A stretch of DNA of 64,000 bases. It comes from Nocardiopsis mwathae. GTDB taxonomy: Bacteria > Actinomycetota > Actinomycetes > Streptosporangiales > Streptosporangiaceae. The notes beneath the pieces were generated by a model, which ran no database searches, was not told where the DNA came from, and worked only from the letters and a program-made list of their open reading frames with translations. The stretch is taken from positions 3,658,001-3,722,000 of the forward strand of contig NZ_JACHDS010000001.1 in assembly GCF_014201195.1 (NCBI RefSeq), written 5' to 3'. This document shows, in pieces, positions 26,942 through 35,789 of this stretch; within the stretch, counting starts at the first letter, position 1, and the number at the start of each line of letters is the position of its first letter. A program made the translations under genes and the position numbers.

Positions 26942-27431
26942 GCCCGACCCGACCGACAGGACCGAACTCATCGTCGAACCGGGCCGCCACGACATCGTGG
27001 TCACCCGCGTCTTCGACGCCCCGCGCGAGGTGGTCTACGCGGCGTTCACCGACCCCGAACTGGTTCCCAAGTGGTGGGGGCCCTACGACCACACCACGGT
27101 CGCCACCCGCGCCGAGGTCCGCCCCGGCGGCCAATGGCGCTACATCAGCCGCGACCCGGAGGGCAACGAATACGCCTTCAAGGGCGTCTACCACGACCTC
27201 GTCGCTCCCGAGAGCGTCGTCTCCACCTTCGAGTTCGAGGGTGCGCCCGGCCACGTCGAACTCGACACCGCCACCTTCGAGGAGATCGACGGCAAGACCC
27301 GGTACACGAGCGTCTCCGTCTTCCAATCCATCGAAGACCGCGACGCCATGGTCGCCTCCGGCATGGAATCCGGCCTCCGCGACACCCTCAACCGCTTCGC
27401 AGCTCTCGTCGAGGGCACTGGAGCCCGCTAG
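26931..27431 (+). CDS. SRPBCC (AHSA1/START-like) domain protein
   Basis: This 166-residue protein fits the AHSA1 family of START-like folds: IVVTRVFDAPREVVYAAFTDPELVPKWWGP at the start of the domain, VRPGGQWRYISRDPEGNEYAFKGVYHDLVAPESVVSTF in the middle, and a C-terminal helix after SGMESGLRDTLNRF. These proteins hold a hydrophobic ligand in a deep cavity; many actinobacterial members are encoded with an ArsR repressor, as here, with an 11-bp overlap. No catalytic function is established. It is the end of a two-gene operon and is followed by a clear hairpin. Confidence 0.9.
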   Translation: MTDKPDPTDRTELIVEPGRHDIVVTRVFDAPREVVYAAFTDPELVPKWWGPYDHTTVATRAEVRPGGQWRYISRDPEGNEYAFKGVYHDLVAPESVVSTFEFEGAPGHVELDTATFEEIDGKTRYTSVSVFQSIEDRDAMVASGMESGLRDTLNRFAALVEGTGAR

Positions 27432-27434
27432 GAA

Positions 27435-27472
27435 ATCGTGGGCCGGGCACCGAACACCACCCGACCCACGAT
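27435..27472 (+). terminator. Terminator after the ArsR/SRPBCC operon
   Basis: ATCGTGGG (27435-27442) pairs perfectly with CCCACGAT (27465-27472). After one mismatch CGGG pairs with CCCG inside. The hairpin begins four bases past the stop codon. It also marks the boundary to the AT-richer region that follows. Confidence 0.65.
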
Positions 27473-27520
27473 CGGGCGACCCTTATCGACACCGGACTCA
27501 GAAAGAAGCCCGACCTATCT

Positions 27521-27970
27521 CTAGTCGCCCTCTCGTTCGATCGAGAAAGAAGGAAACCCCAAAATAAAAATACACAAAACCATGGCAAGTGTGGTGATCC
27601 AATCATACCCCAGACCCCCTTTCATGTGCCTGCCCCATATTCCCGAAAAAGCTGCTAGCGCAATTGAGAATCTTACACCCGAATATGGACGCACCACTCT
27701 CCCGATCAGCACACTTAATGAGACAGGGCCCTCCGCAATCCGCCCCGGCGACCCGGGAGCAAGAACATGCCCTTTGCTTTCCAAAAAAGCAGCCGCCACC
27801 GCAAAGAGAAGCCAGATCGCGAAGTGTAAAACCCGAGAAACATGATAGATCCCGACCCCCACGCCCACTAGGAGGACGATCACCACAAAGAACGAGCACC
27901 CATTCATGCGCCCCCATTTCAGAATCCAGGCATCAGAATCCTGTCGGAGTTCAATATTCAAGGCAACCAA
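27521..27970 (-). CDS. Small membrane protein of unknown function
   Basis: The 149-codon frame encodes three hydrophobic segments: CSFFVVIVLLVGVGVGIYHV, VLHFAIWLLFAVAAAFL and WITTLAMVLCIFILGF, joined by short polar loops. I do not recognise a family. An internal ATG at 27907 (MNGCSFFVV) would start right at the first segment and may be the real one; neither start has a strong ribosome site. Composition is AT-richer than the chromosome around it. It lies downstream of the Rhs gene and a candidate immunity gene on the same strand, so it may be an additional immunity or cargo gene. Support is moderate only. Confidence 0.42.
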   Translation of the reverse strand: MVALNIELRQDSDAWILKWGRMNGCSFFVVIVLLVGVGVGIYHVSRVLHFAIWLLFAVAAAFLESKGHVLAPGSPGRIAEGPVSLSVLIGRVVRPYSGVRFSIALAAFSGIWGRHMKGGLGYDWITTLAMVLCIFILGFPSFSIEREGD

Positions 27971-28267
27971 TAGGCCCAGATGATGGAATCAGGCGACTTC
28001 CAGGGATACGGGTACGTCCCGCTCCGACAGAAACCGAAGAAGGGAAGGCAAGCAAGAACGACAAGACGTGGAATTCCGAGATATCAGGGATTCGAGCACC
28101 GGCCGGGCGGGCGATCGCCTGGATCAATTCTTGGAATATCCTACACACCGACCATCGGCATCCCTTGAGTACTTACGCGACACCGCTTCAAAGCGACCAT
28201 TGGAGCTTGGGGCATTTCTTCACTTTGATTTTCCAATAAGCCTCTTTTGCTTGCTATAATCCAGCAA

Positions 28268-28483
28268 TTATTTGCGCAACCCCCACAGAATTATCAAGCC
28301 AGACGCCACCACGAAACCAGCCCCTCCCCAATACCGCGAGAAGTACTTCAGAATCAACGGCTGCTTCGAATATCCTATCACCACCTTCTCTAACTTCTCA
28401 TCACTAGCGCAAAGAACCCAGAGTCCAATAGCCCCGAGCAACAGACCCAACACCAGACCCAGCGCCACGTCCGCCATCCGCAC
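28268..28483 (-). CDS. Small two-helix membrane protein of unknown function
   Basis: The 71-residue product has two hydrophobic helices, VALGLVLGLLLGAIGLWVLC and GGAGFVVASGLIILWG, flanking a polar segment with charged residues (SDEKLEKVVIGYSKQP) and ending in LRK. The pattern is that of a hairpin membrane protein rather than random sequence. No family is recognised. It is leftward, downstream of the Rhs gene and of the candidate immunity gene, in AT-richer DNA. A role as accessory immunity or a leftover of an earlier toxin-immunity set is possible but unproven. Confidence 0.5.
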   Translation of the reverse strand: MRMADVALGLVLGLLLGAIGLWVLCASDEKLEKVVIGYSKQPLILKYFSRYWGGAGFVVASGLIILWGLRK

Positions 28484-28691
28484 ACCCTCACTTTCCCAGC
28501 CAAAGCCCCAGAGTTAGAACAGGCGATCCGCCCTCCCATTAGGGTGGATTCCACCCATATTTGGTGTCGATCTGGAACACTGCAAATTCTCCAATTTCAG
28601 ACCCGAAGTCTCCAGTTCCAGTTATAGAAATAGCTTCGCTAGAAGACATATGGCGCATAGTGAAGATGATTCAGGCTTTATTCGACCCGAG

Positions 28692-29180
28692 TCACCCATA
28701 CCTCGACATCCCGTCCCATGTGAGTATCACAAGCAAGGAAATGGATATCGATGCAACATAGGCACAAACATAAACAGCCCTCGACATCGCCTGAAAAAGA
28801 GATTCCTCGGAGTAGCCTAGACTCCACAATCTAAATTTTTCTATGCCAAACAGAACCATCTGCGAGGCCTTATAGAAGAACAAAACCAATCCCAGGCTCA
28901 TGACCAGAACAGGAACACCAGATCCAATGATCTTGAGGAGATTCGCCAGGGAGTGCGCTACGGGTATCGAGAAGCAGCAGACAGCAAAAGCAAACCAGAA
29001 CTTGGTTCCATATATGAACTCAGCAGACTCGCAGTCCACCCCCTCATTCGAGGCCTTTCTCCCTCCCTCCCTCAGCTCAAGCAGCGGCCTGCGGAGCGAA
29101 GGAACTAGTTTACCGACACACCAATGAGGAATGCCGAACACACCAAGATCCCGAAATTCCCAATGCTTCACACTTCTCAC
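28692..29180 (-). CDS. Membrane protein directly after Rhs gene, candidate immunity protein
   Basis: This frame starts 18 bp beyond the Rhs stop, the position where cognate immunity genes of Rhs toxins lie. It encodes up to 162 residues with three hydrophobic segments: FWFAFAVCCFSIPVAHSLA, GVPVLVMSLGLVLFFYKA and VYVCAYVASISISLLVILTW. The N-terminal 47 residues are polar and the true start may be GTG 29039 or the first GTG at 29180; neither has an ideal ribosome site. No family is recognised. A membrane immunity protein would fit a toxin tip that attacks membranes, and the tip next door contains glycine-rich hydrophobic stretches. That link is inference. Confidence 0.55.
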   Translation of the reverse strand: MRSVKHWEFRDLGVFGIPHWCVGKLVPSLRRPLLELREGGRKASNEGVDCESAEFIYGTKFWFAFAVCCFSIPVAHSLANLLKIIGSGVPVLVMSLGLVLFFYKASQMVLFGIEKFRLWSLGYSEESLFQAMSRAVYVCAYVASISISLLVILTWDGMSRYG

Positions 29181-29198
29181 TCAATCTACAGTCGAAGT

Positions 29199-32100
29199 TC
29201 AGGAGACATCTCCATAGATGGATCTAGCCGTGTTGAAACCTCCATATGCGAAGTCTACGCGCGAACTCCATTCAGCAAGCGGCCCAAAAGTCTTGTTGTG
29301 GTTCCTATACTTAGATGCGTTTTGCCTTCTGCTCTTCTTATACACCTTCCCCTTGCTTCCACCAATGCCCTTGGGATACCAGTCCGCTAGCTCCTTGTAA
29401 TACTTCCCTCTTGACAATAGGTATCCCGCACCTCTCCCTGCGCCAAATGTACCGGCAGCTATCATGTCCCAATACCAGCCTTCTTCGTCATTGAAGAACT
29501 TGTAGGTGGCCCTGCCAGCCGCGATCCCTGCCGCTCCTACCGCGCAGAGTGCACATCCGAACATACCCGCCACGCCGAGAACGAGTCCGGCATCATCCAA
29601 TGCCTGGCCCCAATTGAAGCCACCGCCCTTGTGGGTATATCGATTGACGGCCCAGTCTCCGACCCCGCTCTTACTCTTGTTGAGAGCTGCACCCCTGGGG
29701 TCGGCGTAGGAAGTGTTGGCATAGGGGTCGACCCGCGGCTTCGGCTTGGACTTCGGCTTTACGTAACCCGGCTTGTAGGAGGGGTTCTTCTTGTATACGA
29801 GCCCCTTGCCCTTTCGAAGGGTGGGGACGTAGGGCTGCCTGTAGCGCGGGGTGTAGTAGTGGGAAACAGGGATTGCCGCGCCGTAGTAGCGATACTGCGT
29901 GGTCTGACGCTTGATGTCGTCGACGTCTCGGCGCCCGGACGGCCCTGAGGAGGGCCTGACAGTGTAACCCCCCGGAAGCAGCAGGCCGCTCGGGTCGCTC
30001 CATGACACAGGGTTGTTGTTGGAGTACGCGTAGCCGTTCATCTGCTGGGCGTCGTGGATATCCAAGATCGGGTCCACCGAGATGAAGCGGCCGAGGGTGG
30101 CATCGTACATCCGGGCGCCCAGTTGGGCGAGGCCGGTGGACTCGTCCTTGGTGCCTCCGACGAAGCCCTTGTCGCTGGGCCACGTGCCCGTGGATCCCCG
30201 TTCCTCACCGAAGGCGGTGAAGCGGCGCTGGACGGTTTCACCGCTGGCTGCGTCGACGGCCAGCAGTCCGGTCCCGTGGTGGTCCGAGGCCAGCCAGTGC
30301 AGTTTGCCGGAATTCTCCTTCACCGCGACGGTCTCGCCGCCATGCTGGTAGAAGCGTGTCGCCTCGACAGTGTCGTCGCCAGCGGTCCACTGAACCTCCG
30401 TACCCGGGAGGTACAGCGTGGTCACCGGCCCCTCGCGCCGGATCAAGCGGTCGCCGTCGGCGTCGTAAAGGTAGTCGGTCTCGGTGGCTCCGTCCTTGAC
30501 CTTGACGAGTTCGCCTTCGGCGTCCCAGGTGAGCTCCTGGTCCTTGTCACCGGTCACACGGCGGGTCATGTTGCCCGAGACGTCGTACTCATAGGTCGAG
30601 GTCTCTGTCTCTCCGCCACCGGAGCTTTCGACCTTGGCCACGCCGTGTGCCGGCCCCTGGCCCTCTGCAGGCGCCGTGTAGCTGCGCACGATGCCGCCGG
30701 AATCGGTGTGTCGAACCTCTTCGGTTCGGTTGCCCGTCGCGTCGTAGGCGTAGGAGTGCCAGTAGGGGGCTGCCCCACCCAACTCATCGGTGGACGGCTC
30801 GCCCTCACAGGCGGTCTCCCCGTCGGCGTTCGGGGTCCACGCATCCGTCAGGCGGCGCTGGTGGTCGTAGGTGAAGCACTGGACGTCCTTGAGCAGGCCT
30901 TCTGCGGTCGGCTCATCGCTGATCCGGAGGATGTTGCCGATGTCGTCGTAGTCGTAGCTCTGCTTGCTCAGTGATCCACTGCCCGCCTGCGGCGTGACAC
31001 TCGCCTCGGACAGCCGGTCCGTGGTCAGGTCATAGTCGTAGGTGACCCATGTCTTCTTGCCACCGGCGAAGGCCCCCAGGCTGAACTCACGCTGCGTGAG
31101 TTTGCCGACCTTGCTGTACTTGACGCCGGTGACGATCCGGGACAGGCCCTTGACCTCTGTCGGGCGTCCCAGGTCGTCGTATCCGTATGCGATCGCTTCC
31201 TTATCAAGGCCGCCGACCTTCGGCAAGGTCTCGCCACCCACACTGCCGTCGGCCTTGAAGTGGCGGGAGAAGTTGTAGGTTCCCGCGAGTTCTCCTTCCC
31301 TGGCCGGGACGGTGATCCTCTCCCATAGCGGCCGGTTCAGCTTGTCGTAGCGGACGACCTCGGAAGTGTAGGCCTCACCCTCGACGTAGCGAGTGGAGGA
31401 CGTCAAGAGCCCCTTGGCCTTGGTGTCGTAGACCCACTTGGCACGCAGTGCACCCTCGGCCGAGTCGTCACGCCGCTCGGTCACGCGGCCGAGGGCGTCG
31501 TAGGCCTGGACGACTGTCTCCCCGCGGGCGTCGGTTCCGGAGACCTCGCGGTCCAGCGCATCGTAGGTGAACGTGGAGGTCCCGGCATCGGGGTCGTCCT
31601 CCTTGACCTTCCGCCCACGCAGGTCGTAGGTGTACCGCCAGGTGTAGCCACCCGGGTCGGTCACCGTGGCGATCTGGTCGCTCTTGGCATAGGTGTACGC
31701 GGTGGCGTCGTAGTCGCCTTCGGGCGTGGTCCCGTGGTGACGGCGTACCTCGGCCGTCCGGCCGCGCGCGTCGGTGATGGTGGTCGTCCCCGTCCCGCCA
31801 TCGGGCACGGTGACCTTGGTCCGGTCTCCCAGGTGCTCAGTGCTGGTCCGCCAGCGCTCGGTGCCTCGCGCGACGTGGATGACATCGGTCGCGCGGCCTG
31901 CACCGTCGTACACGGTCTCGGTCTGGCGGTCGATCTCCTTGTCGTTGTTCACAACGAACAGCGACTCGCCGGGGTCACCATCACTGAAGTACGGCTCACG
32001 CTTCTTGACCTGGAGTCCCCGAGAATCATGGAAGACGTCGGTCAGGACGCGGCCGCCGACTCCACTCGGCTCCTGTGTCTGGCGGAGCCGCAGCATCCCG

Positions 32101-35100
32101 TCATAGAGCTCGTAGCTGGTGATGTATTCCCCGGCCGGGTTGAACCTGTGCGTGACGACAGTGGTGGGCGCATCGTTGCGCACGTTGTACTCGAACTTCA
32201 GGTTCGGGTCGGGGTGGTCGGCCTTGGCCCGGTCGGCAAGCCACACCTGTGTCAGGCGCCCCAGCGGGTCATAGGTGAGGTCGGTGCGGTTGCCGTTGGC
32301 GTCGATCTCGGCTGTTGCGCTGGACCGGACGTCGAGGTGCTTGGTCGCGGTGTGGCCGAGCGGATCGGTCGTGGTGACGGTGGTCGCCGCACCGCCCTTG
32401 AGCGCTGCCGTGTACTTGGTCGCGGTGGTGTTGCCGAGTGCGTCGGAGTCCGTCAGGACGCGCCCGTAGGAGTCGTAGGTGGTCTCGGCCGTCGTCTGGT
32501 ACTTGGGGGTGTCGCCGTTGTAGTCGGCGATGCGTTCGGTTCGGGTGGCGAGGCCCCGTGTGGGCGCTTCGCCGAACTTCTTGCCGTCGTAGGAGGTCCG
32601 CTCGTCACTGATGACGTCGTCGGGACGTGAAACGGAGTTTCCGCACCCGGCATCCACCGTCTCCACGCGCGCGACGGTGTTCAACAGCCACTTATCGGTG
32701 TTGCGCGCGTAGGTGATGCGCGTACAGCGGTCATCGCCCTTGTCAGTGACATCGCCCTGGTCGTTGGTCCGAGTGACGAACCCGTGGTCATCGAAGGTGT
32801 TGACCGTCTTCGTCCTGCGCCACCCCTTCTCCAGCGCCGTATACACTTCCGTGGACTCGATGTCCGTCAGGTGGGCGCGCACCGTCCCCCACTTGTAGGT
32901 GCGCTCGGCGGTCTGTTTCTTCCACGGTGTCGTGATGGTCTTGGTGACCACGTCACCGCCCACGCCGTTGCGGGTGATGACCTCGCGTGTCTGCCCGTTG
33001 AAAGCGGCGTGGTCGGTCTTCTTGCCACCCTCGGAGTCGGTGATGCTCACCGAACGCTTTCCTGAGGGCTGCTTGTCACCGTCCATCCCTCGGTAGAAGA
33101 GGTGCTCGGTCTCCGTTCGGGTTTCGTCGCCTCGGCCCTGACGGACCTTCACCCTCTCGAAGCCGCGAAACTGTGACCAGGTCTTACGCTTCTCCGGGAC
33201 GATGCCGTCGGCGTCGTCATAGTGCCAGGCGGCACCACCCACGTAGGAATAGGACGTGAGCACATCCGGCTGGTCGGCGACCAGGTCGCCCTCGACGATC
33301 TCCGTGACGACATACTTGTGGAACCAGTCCGTCAGCTCCTCTTCGCCCTCAGGCGTCCAGATCACCGGATAGCAGCGCTTGGTGTTCTCATGCGGTTTCG
33401 GGGTGGAGCCGGCCCTGCACTGCGGCGCCGAATAATTGACATGCACTTCCCCACCGGTCTCGGTGTAAATCGCGGTGATACGCCGCTTCAGCATGGGCGC
33501 GAGGCCGTCCCGGGTGGAGTCCACCCGGTTTTCGAACTCGGTGCCGTTGAATGTGATCTTGGGGTAGGACGCTTTGCCACCAACGTGGCCGGTGTGTGCG
33601 ATGGACTCCAGCCACAGTGCAGGGTCCGTGCCATCGCCGGTCTTCGGAAACCTGTGCTCCAACTTCCAGGAGTCGACGGTGGCGTACTTGTCGCCGTTGT
33701 GCACCTGGGTGGTGACCTTGTCCAGCTTCTTGGTGGACCAGAAGGACGGAGAGTGCTTACCAGCGCACTTCTCGCCCTTCTTGCACTCCTGGTCGGTGGG
33801 CACGTCCGGCCAGTGCTTGGCGTTGGCCTTGGTGCGCTTGGACGGCGCGCAGTCGAAGCCGCCAGTGGGGATGCACCGCTCGCCGACGGAGAAGCTCACC
33901 CGAGCCGGGGCTGTGCCGTAGACGTCGTCAGACCGCAGGCCGTACTCGATCCGCTTGAGGTAGCCACCGCGTGTGTAAGGGGTGGCGGTGCTGGTGAAGT
34001 TGCGGCCGTAGTAGTTGGTCTCCTTCCCGTAGTAGTAGGTCATGACGTTGCCGTGCACGTCGACCACGTAGTCCAGGTTCCACTTGTAGGCCTGCTGGCA
34101 CCACGAGTCGGCGAAGGACGAGGCGTGGCACGGCTCGCCCTTGTCGTTGCCGTAGACCGGGACCGTCCAGGCCGAGTTGGTCTCGGGCTTGCCCGAGGAC
34201 CAACCGGGCAGGCGGTTGCGGCCGAAGAAGTACTGGGTGCCGTCGGTCGTGGTGACCTTCCAGTACTCGCCGTCGTTGTCGCCGTTCTTCGCACCGGTCA
34301 GCCGCTCGATCTTGGAGCCGTCGTCGTTGCGCGGGTGCCAGTTCCCGTCGGAGTCGATGATCAGCTCGGTGGAGGTCCCGTTGAGCGACATCGTCGCGTT
34401 CTGCCGACCCCAGCACTGGTCCGGGACGTCCTTGCCATCGTCCTGGCACAGCTTGTAGCGCCGCTCGATGTAGCCCGGCTGGTACTCGAACCCCTCACCG
34501 ATCCAGGAGGTCTGGTTGTTGGAGGAGGCGGTGCGGCCGTCCACGCTCTGCGAGGAGTAGCCGAGACTCAGTTGGGGGATGAGGTCCCCAGCCACGCCAG
34601 GAGCGGCCATCGGGTAGGACCAGGAGAAATCGCCGGTCTGCACTCCGACGTTCCATTTCGAGGAGGGCGCCAGCGGGGTGGCGGAGTAGTCACCGGTCCC
34701 CTTGCCGCTCCCGCCCGCAGCCGTCACGGCAAGCAGTGTCCCGGCGCGCGGCGCGGCAGGAGCCACTGCCTTCAGCGTCTGCGTTCCCGGGTCGTTCACC
34801 GCTCCCAGGTCGACACTCGCCCCGCAACCACCGCCGACACAGTCATCCAGAGCCAGGAGTCGCAGGCGAGAACCGTAGTCGCCACCGTAGGCGGACGCGA
34901 AGTCGGCATAGTTGACGCCGACCTGGACGGGACCGACCTCATCACCGCCATCGGTCCGTGTCAGGCGCAGCAGGAGGCCATCGACGCCCATCCGTTCGGC
35001 CTGCCCACGGTCGAGAATCTGCAGCGAGGCATCCTCGACCGGCTCGGACTCCGTAGTGACGTCCTCGGCGGACTCCTCTTCCTGTGTGGAGTCTTCTTGC

Positions 35101-35708
35101 GCCTCCGGCTCCTCGGCTCCGTGCTCTGCAGAGTGATCGGAAGGATCGTCCAGGGGGGACGAGTCCGGGCCGTGCTCGGTCTCCCCGGCGTCTTCGGGCT
35201 CTCCGGCCTCATCCGCAGGGGCGGGGTTCCTCTCCGAGGGTCCAGGCCGGGGCTGTGCGAGGGCGTTCCGCGTATCCCCGCTGTCCCCGGCTGTGCCTTC
35301 GTCCCCATAGCCCTCGCCGAGCGGGTGCTGCCAATCCCTCAAATCGTCGTCGGAAGCAGGACCGAGGGACACGGTCCCGGACTCATTGGCGTCTGGCGCT
35401 GTGAAGGTTTCCGCATGGTCCGCATCGGTTCCTGGGTCGAGCCGTACTGACTCCGGTTCGGGCCACTCCGGCTCATCCAGCTCGGTTGCCGTCGTGGCCT
35501 CCGCGTCCTCGTGGTCAGGCACGCTCTGGACCACGTCAGTTCCTGGGACCGCGGCTTCCTCCTGGGTGCCGGGTCGGTGGTTGTTGGCGATCGCCGATGC
35601 GGGGAGCGCCGAGAGCAGTCCGCCGACCATGAGCAGCGACAGGCCATAGGTGATCGCACTCCGTGTTCGCGAACGCGGCGGCACGGTCGTCCGGGGGATG
35701 TCAGACAC
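29199..35708 (-). CDS. Secreted Rhs-repeat polymorphic toxin, 2169 aa
   Basis: I chose GTG 35708 because AGGAGG lies six bases upstream; a start at 35771 would prepend 21 arginine-rich residues. A signal peptide (1-39, hydrophobic core YGLSLLMVGGLLSALPASA) is followed by an acidic Glu/Asp-rich linker to about 220. Next comes an SpvB/Tc-toxin-like opening (IPQLSLGYSSQSVDGR), many YD repeats (for example YDALGRVTERRDD, YDDLGRPTEV) and the core end GARMYDATLGRFISVDP. The conserved DPSGL (1905-1909) marks the switch to a 260-residue variable tip. The tip has a Lys/Pro/Tyr-rich linker, a glycine-rich hydrophobic stretch (DDAGLVLGVAGMFGCALCAV), a second one (MIAAGTFGAGRGAGYLL) and a basic end. No known toxin domain is recognised. 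It follows the LamG gene after 81 bp. Confidence 0.92.
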   Translation of the reverse strand: MSDIPRTTVPPRSRTRSAITYGLSLLMVGGLLSALPASAIANNHRPGTQEEAAVPGTDVVQSVPDHEDAEATTATELDEPEWPEPESVRLDPGTDADHAETFTAPDANESGTVSLGPASDDDLRDWQHPLGEGYGDEGTAGDSGDTRNALAQPRPGPSERNPAPADEAGEPEDAGETEHGPDSSPLDDPSDHSAEHGAEEPEAQEDSTQEEESAEDVTTESEPVEDASLQILDRGQAERMGVDGLLLRLTRTDGGDEVGPVQVGVNYADFASAYGGDYGSRLRLLALDDCVGGGCGASVDLGAVNDPGTQTLKAVAPAAPRAGTLLAVTAAGGSGKGTGDYSATPLAPSSKWNVGVQTGDFSWSYPMAAPGVAGDLIPQLSLGYSSQSVDGRTASSNNQTSWIGEGFEYQPGYIERRYKLCQDDGKDVPDQCWGRQNATMSLNGTSTELIIDSDGNWHPRNDDGSKIERLTGAKNGDNDGEYWKVTTTDGTQYFFGRNRLPGWSSGKPETNSAWTVPVYGNDKGEPCHASSFADSWCQQAYKWNLDYVVDVHGNVMTYYYGKETNYYGRNFTSTATPYTRGGYLKRIEYGLRSDDVYGTAPARVSFSVGERCIPTGGFDCAPSKRTKANAKHWPDVPTDQECKKGEKCAGKHSPSFWSTKKLDKVTTQVHNGDKYATVDSWKLEHRFPKTGDGTDPALWLESIAHTGHVGGKASYPKITFNGTEFENRVDSTRDGLAPMLKRRITAIYTETGGEVHVNYSAPQCRAGSTPKPHENTKRCYPVIWTPEGEEELTDWFHKYVVTEIVEGDLVADQPDVLTSYSYVGGAAWHYDDADGIVPEKRKTWSQFRGFERVKVRQGRGDETRTETEHLFYRGMDGDKQPSGKRSVSITDSEGGKKTDHAAFNGQTREVITRNGVGGDVVTKTITTPWKKQTAERTYKWGTVRAHLTDIESTEVYTALEKGWRRTKTVNTFDDHGFVTRTNDQGDVTDKGDDRCTRITYARNTDKWLLNTVARVETVDAGCGNSVSRPDDVISDERTSYDGKKFGEAPTRGLATRTERIADYNGDTPKYQTTAETTYDSYGRVLTDSDALGNTTATKYTAALKGGAATTVTTTDPLGHTATKHLDVRSSATAEIDANGNRTDLTYDPLGRLTQVWLADRAKADHPDPNLKFEYNVRNDAPTTVVTHRFNPAGEYITSYELYDGMLRLRQTQEPSGVGGRVLTDVFHDSRGLQVKKREPYFSDGDPGESLFVVNNDKEIDRQTETVYDGAGRATDVIHVARGTERWRTSTEHLGDRTKVTVPDGGTGTTTITDARGRTAEVRRHHGTTPEGDYDATAYTYAKSDQIATVTDPGGYTWRYTYDLRGRKVKEDDPDAGTSTFTYDALDREVSGTDARGETVVQAYDALGRVTERRDDSAEGALRAKWVYDTKAKGLLTSSTRYVEGEAYTSEVVRYDKLNRPLWERITVPAREGELAGTYNFSRHFKADGSVGGETLPKVGGLDKEAIAYGYDDLGRPTEVKGLSRIVTGVKYSKVGKLTQREFSLGAFAGGKKTWVTYDYDLTTDRLSEASVTPQAGSGSLSKQSYDYDDIGNILRISDEPTAEGLLKDVQCFTYDHQRRLTDAWTPNADGETACEGEPSTDELGGAAPYWHSYAYDATGNRTEEVRHTDSGGIVRSYTAPAEGQGPAHGVAKVESSGGGETETSTYEYDVSGNMTRRVTGDKDQELTWDAEGELVKVKDGATETDYLYDADGDRLIRREGPVTTLYLPGTEVQWTAGDDTVEATRFYQHGGETVAVKENSGKLHWLASDHHGTGLLAVDAASGETVQRRFTAFGEERGSTGTWPSDKGFVGGTKDESTGLAQLGARMYDATLGRFISVDPILDIHDAQQMNGYAYSNNNPVSWSDPSGLLLPGGYTVRPSSGPSGRRDVDDIKRQTTQYRYYGAAIPVSHYYTPRYRQPYVPTLRKGKGLVYKKNPSYKPGYVKPKSKPKPRVDPYANTSYADPRGAALNKSKSGVGDWAVNRYTHKGGGFNWGQALDDAGLVLGVAGMFGCALCAVGAAGIAAGRATYKFFNDEEGWYWDMIAAGTFGAGRGAGYLLSRGKYYKELADWYPKGIGGSKGKVYKKSRRQNASKYRNHNKTFGPLAEWSSRVDFAYGGFNTARSIYGDVS

Positions 35709-35789
35709 AGGAGTCCTCCTGGCCCTACGGACTGCTCTCCGCAGAGCCTTACGACAGCGGGGGGTGGTCATGTCGAGGTGGATGGTGAG

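Larger units (their letters stand above)
27473..28691. other. AT-richer segment downstream of the Rhs operon
   Basis: Base composition falls clearly below that of the surrounding genes; runs such as TTGATTTTCCAATAAG near 28226 are absent from the flanking DNA. Only two short leftward frames with membrane-protein character (27521-27970 and 28268-28483) look like genes. The stretches 27971-28267 and 28484-28691 show no credible gene, repeat or Rhs core fragment. Rightward frames here have shadow-like composition. It is probably horizontally acquired cargo linked to the toxin tip. Confidence 0.5.

Noticed and set aside
27951-28148. Leftward 65-codon frame between the small membrane genes
   Set aside because: Short, no hydrophobic or domain pattern, overlaps the start of 27521-27970. 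Too weak to call.
27664-28239. Rightward 191-codon frame in the AT-richer region
   Set aside because: Composition is Pro/Arg/Ser-rich and polar, as expected for the complement of a hydrophobic gene. No ribosome site or family.
33222-35450. Rightward 742-codon frame opposite the Rhs gene
   Set aside because: Same shadow effect; repetitive Gly/Val/Arg composition with no motif, while the opposite strand has continuous Rhs homology.
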